This document shows positions 4,863 through 6,325 of a DNA stretch of 6,325 nucleotides, in pieces. Every line of letters begins with the position of its first letter. Position 1 is the stretch's first letter. A program made the translations under genes and the position numbers. The DNA is from Anaerolineae bacterium (GTDB lineage Bacteria > Chloroflexota > Anaerolineae > 4572-78 > J111), in contig JAGRCC010000071.1 of NCBI GenBank assembly GCA_020433785.1, positions 1-6,325 on the forward strand, read 5' to 3'. The notes beneath the pieces are model-generated. The model searched no databases. It was not told the origin of the DNA and saw only the letters and a list, made by a program, of their open reading frames with translations.

Positions 4863-5132
4863 ATGCCTGAAATTTCTCGCTTTGAAGGGATCATTATTCG
4901 GATGTTCTGGGAAACCGGCGCTCAACATCATGCGCCCCACCTTCACGCCAGCTATCAGGGGCAAGTGGCGAGCTACCGTATTGATACGGCCGAGCCGCTG
5001 GCCGGAGAACTCCCCATACGTCAACATCGGTTACTTGTGGCCTGGATTGAACTTCATCGTGACGAACTTCAAGAGAATTGGCAACGTGCTATGAATCAAG
5101 AATTATTAAATAAGATACCGCCGTTGCGTTAA
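4863..5132 (+). CDS. DUF4160 family protein, 89 aa
   Basis: Full-length match to the DUF4160 pattern: MPEISRFEGIIIRMFW (1-16); the His-rich signature H23-A-P-H26-L-H28; the central strand pair; the E..aGELPIRQHRLLVAWIELH stretch; and HRDELQENW followed by the closing IPPL. The family is about 80-95 residues and is usually encoded directly beside DUF2442, as here. The pair is widely regarded as toxin-antitoxin-like, but the activity of DUF4160 is not established, and the three histidines could be metal-binding or catalytic. The gene is the first of a two-gene unit under the repeated promoter at 4704. The stop lies 15 bases before the preferred DUF2442 start. Confidence 0.88.
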   Translation: MPEISRFEGIIIRMFWETGAQHHAPHLHASYQGQVASYRIDTAEPLAGELPIRQHRLLVAWIELHRDELQENWQRAMNQELLNKIPPLR

Positions 5133-5147
5133 ACAGGAGCTATGGCT

Positions 5148-5441
5148 ATGTCTCATCTAATGGTACGTGTTACAGAATTTGAAATAGTCGGAGATTACGT
5201 TATTCGGGTCGTTTTTGATGACCAGACTGAACAGACTATCAACTTCGAGCCGGTCTTACAGGGTTACTATCTTGGGCCGTTACGGGATTTGGATTTATTT
5301 AACCAAGTGCGCCTTGACCCTGATTTTCATACGTTGGTTTGGCCTAATGACGCGGATTTTGACCCAGCCACGCTTTACAACTGGCATCGGGGTGAAGGCG
5401 AGGAATTAGCCAAGCGGATATCAAGTTGGCAACAGGCTTAG
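5148..5441 (+). CDS. DUF2442 family protein, 97 aa
   Basis: The sequence follows the DUF2442 pattern: an N-terminal strand pair VRVTEFEIVGDYVIRVVFDD (the family's 'L.v.F.DG' region); INFEPVLQGYYLGPLRDLDL; then FNQVRLDPDFHTLVWPNDAD and FDPATLYNWHR. This is a small alpha/beta fold seen next to DUF4160 in many genomes and assumed to be its partner, probably the antitoxin. I prefer ATG 5148 because AGGAG (5135-5139) is eight bases from it; ATG 5142, two codons earlier, would have a spacing of only two bases. It converges with the dehydrogenase gene, with a 35-base gap. Confidence 0.88.
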   Translation: MSHLMVRVTEFEIVGDYVIRVVFDDQTEQTINFEPVLQGYYLGPLRDLDLFNQVRLDPDFHTLVWPNDADFDPATLYNWHRGEGEELAKRISSWQQA

Positions 5442-5455
5442 TTTAGAGTACCGGT

Positions 5456-5469
5456 GTGAATCACTTCAC
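5456..5469. repeat. Short palindrome between convergent genes
   Basis: GTGAA (5456-5460) and TTCAC (5465-5469) with a four-base loop lie between the stops of DUF2442 and the dehydrogenase. A bidirectional terminator would fit the place, but there is no T-run on either side. Confidence 0.25.
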
Positions 5470-5476
5470 GTCCCCC

Positions 5477-6325
5477 TTACCCATAAACCTCAGGATTGAC
5501 ACAATTAGGCAACCGCTCGCCCTTGAGGCCGGCGATCAGGTTCTCGGCGGCCATCATGGCCATTTTTCCCCGGGTGGCGTAGCTGGCGCTGGCGATGTGG
5601 GGGGCGACAATGACATTATCCAAGGTCAGCAGCGGATGATCGGCCGGGATCGGTTCCGGGTCGGTCACATCCAGGGCGGCATAGCCAATCACCTGGTCGC
5701 GCAGCGCCTCGTACAACGCTTCGGTATCGACCACCGGTCCCCGGGCCGTGTTGATCAAGACGGCGGTCGGTTTCATCATTTGTAACGTTTCTTGGTTGAT
5801 CAGATGGTGGGTCTGGTCGTTTAACGGCACGTGGACCGACACAAAATCAGATCGTTCCAGCAGGGTCGTTAAATCTACACACTGCGCCCCAATCTCCGCC
5901 GCGTACGGATCGGGCTGGCAGTCGGAGCTATAATATAAGATCTCCATATCGAAGCCCTGGGCGCGTTTAGCCATCCCCTTGCCGATGCGTCCGAAACCGA
6001 TAATCCCCAGCGTCGCGCCGGTAATGTCCTGGCCCAGCAGCAGGCTCGGGCCCCACGTTTGCCATTTGCCGGCGCGGGTATAGACGTCGGCCTCGACCAC
6101 ACGCCGGGCAGCGGCCATCAGTAAAGCGAAGGCAAAGTCGGCGGTGGTGTCGGTCAGCACGCCCGGCGTGTTGCCCACCGGCACACCGCGCCGGGTAGCC
6201 GCCGGAATGTCGATGTTGTCATAGCCGACGGCGTAGTTGCTAATCACCTTCAAATTGGAGCCGGCGGCGGCCATGACGTCATCGTCAATCTTGGAGGTCA
6301 ACAGCGACAGAATGCCCTCGACCCC
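5477..6325 (-). CDS. D-2-hydroxyacid dehydrogenase, glyoxylate/hydroxypyruvate reductase type (N-terminus cut by the window)
   Basis: NAD(P)-dependent cytoplasmic enzyme that reduces 2-oxoacids such as glyoxylate or hydroxypyruvate to D-2-hydroxyacids. In the 282 visible residues the family order is complete: substrate-binding [10 protein letters not shown] (30-39), [14 protein letters not shown] (50-63), the Rossmann loop GFGRIG (110-115), catalytic Arg in NTARGPVVD (R195), Glu in DVTDPEPIP (E224) and His in PHIASAS (H243). Together these form the Arg-Glu-His active site. The pattern 'GV...T.TTAD.AFAL..AA.R' and '[12 protein letters not shown]' favours GyaR/D-glycerate dehydrogenase over phosphoglycerate dehydrogenase. 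The frame is open to the right edge (GVEGILSL precedes the TTG at 6301), so that TTG is internal and about 40-50 residues are missing. The stretch after the Rossmann loop, [10 protein letters not shown], carries neither the acidic residue expected directly at the end of strand 2 in NAD enzymes nor a clear arginine, leaving cofactor choice open. It is the most GC-rich gene in the window. Confidence 0.92.
   Translation of the reverse strand, partial: GVEGILSLLTSKIDDDVMAAAGSNLKVISNYAVGYDNIDIPAATRRGVPVGNTPGVLTDTTADFAFALLMAAARRVVEADVYTRAGKWQTWGPSLLLGQDITGATLGIIGFGRIGKGMAKRAQGFDMEILYYSSDCQPDPYAAEIGAQCVDLTTLLERSDFVSVHVPLNDQTHHLINQETLQMMKPTAVLINTARGPVVDTEALYEALRDQVIGYAALDVTDPEPIPADHPLLTLDNVIVAPHIASASYATRGKMAMMAAENLIAGLKGERLPNCVNPEVYG

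Noticed and set aside
4830..5094. ORFs in other frames over DUF4160 (4830-5027 minus, 4849-5094 plus)
   Set aside because: The 4863-5132 frame matches DUF4160 from end to end; the others have no match.
5215..6102. ORFs 5215-5409 plus, 5456-5785 plus, 5748-5933 plus and 5875-6102 minus
   Set aside because: They are shadows of DUF2442 and of the GC-rich dehydrogenase gene, whose catalytic motifs fix the true frame.
6299..6301. TTG as the start of the dehydrogenase
   Set aside because: The frame continues to the window edge with GVEGILSL, which fits the family sequence, so the gene is cut by the window rather than starting here.

Overview
This window most resembles a chromosomal stretch of a Chloroflexota bacterium (Anaerolineae/Caldilineae-like). 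A filamentous cyanobacterium is the main alternative. The assignment rests on protein types: an SH3b/Excalibur lipoprotein, the tail of a surface protein ending in a LFLPLMFK-type segment, and several small toxin-antitoxin-like families (DUF433, DUF5615, DUF2283, DUF4160, DUF2442). It is an inference, not a database result.

Layout. At the left edge on the minus strand, a small antitoxin-like protein (4-231) is preceded by a 29-codon ORF that looks like the cut-off N-terminus of a MNT-type nucleotidyltransferase (235-324). It is followed by an ATGA overlap with a gene that leaves the window, probably the cognate toxin. On the plus strand, a strong-looking promoter (481-510) and a long leader precede an AT-rich pentapeptide-repeat protein (670-1470). 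Converging on it is a 503-residue lipoprotein (1496-3007, minus). Behind that lies the 3' fragment of an exported Ig-like surface protein (about 3089-3349). A plus-strand three-gene cluster DUF2283-DUF433-DUF5615 (3626-4571) follows; DUF433/DUF5615 is a VapBC-like antitoxin/PIN-like toxin pair. An intergenic patch then holds short repeats, a G-rich hairpin and a second diverged copy of the 481 promoter-leader. It precedes the DUF4160-DUF2442 pair (4863-5441), another toxin-antitoxin-like couple. Convergent to that, a GC-rich D-2-hydroxyacid dehydrogenase (5477-6325, minus) runs off the right edge.

The window therefore reads as an accessory island of small stress/maintenance modules, broken genes and repeats next to one ordinary metabolic gene. 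Three toxin-antitoxin-like units and two gene remnants lie within about 5.4 kb, and base composition shifts from AT-rich (pentapeptide gene) to GC-rich (dehydrogenase).

The most unusual signals are four. First, a duplicated promoter plus leader (481-575 and 4704-4794) drives two unrelated genes. Second, a 30-residue super-repeat with fixed Glu/Lys positions runs through the pentapeptide helix. Third, the PIN-like toxin lacks two acidic residues usual for its family. Fourth, a G-tract of the form GGTTGG-N3-GGTTGG sits in the loop of a 7-bp hairpin. No rRNA, tRNA, CRISPR array or intact transposase was seen.
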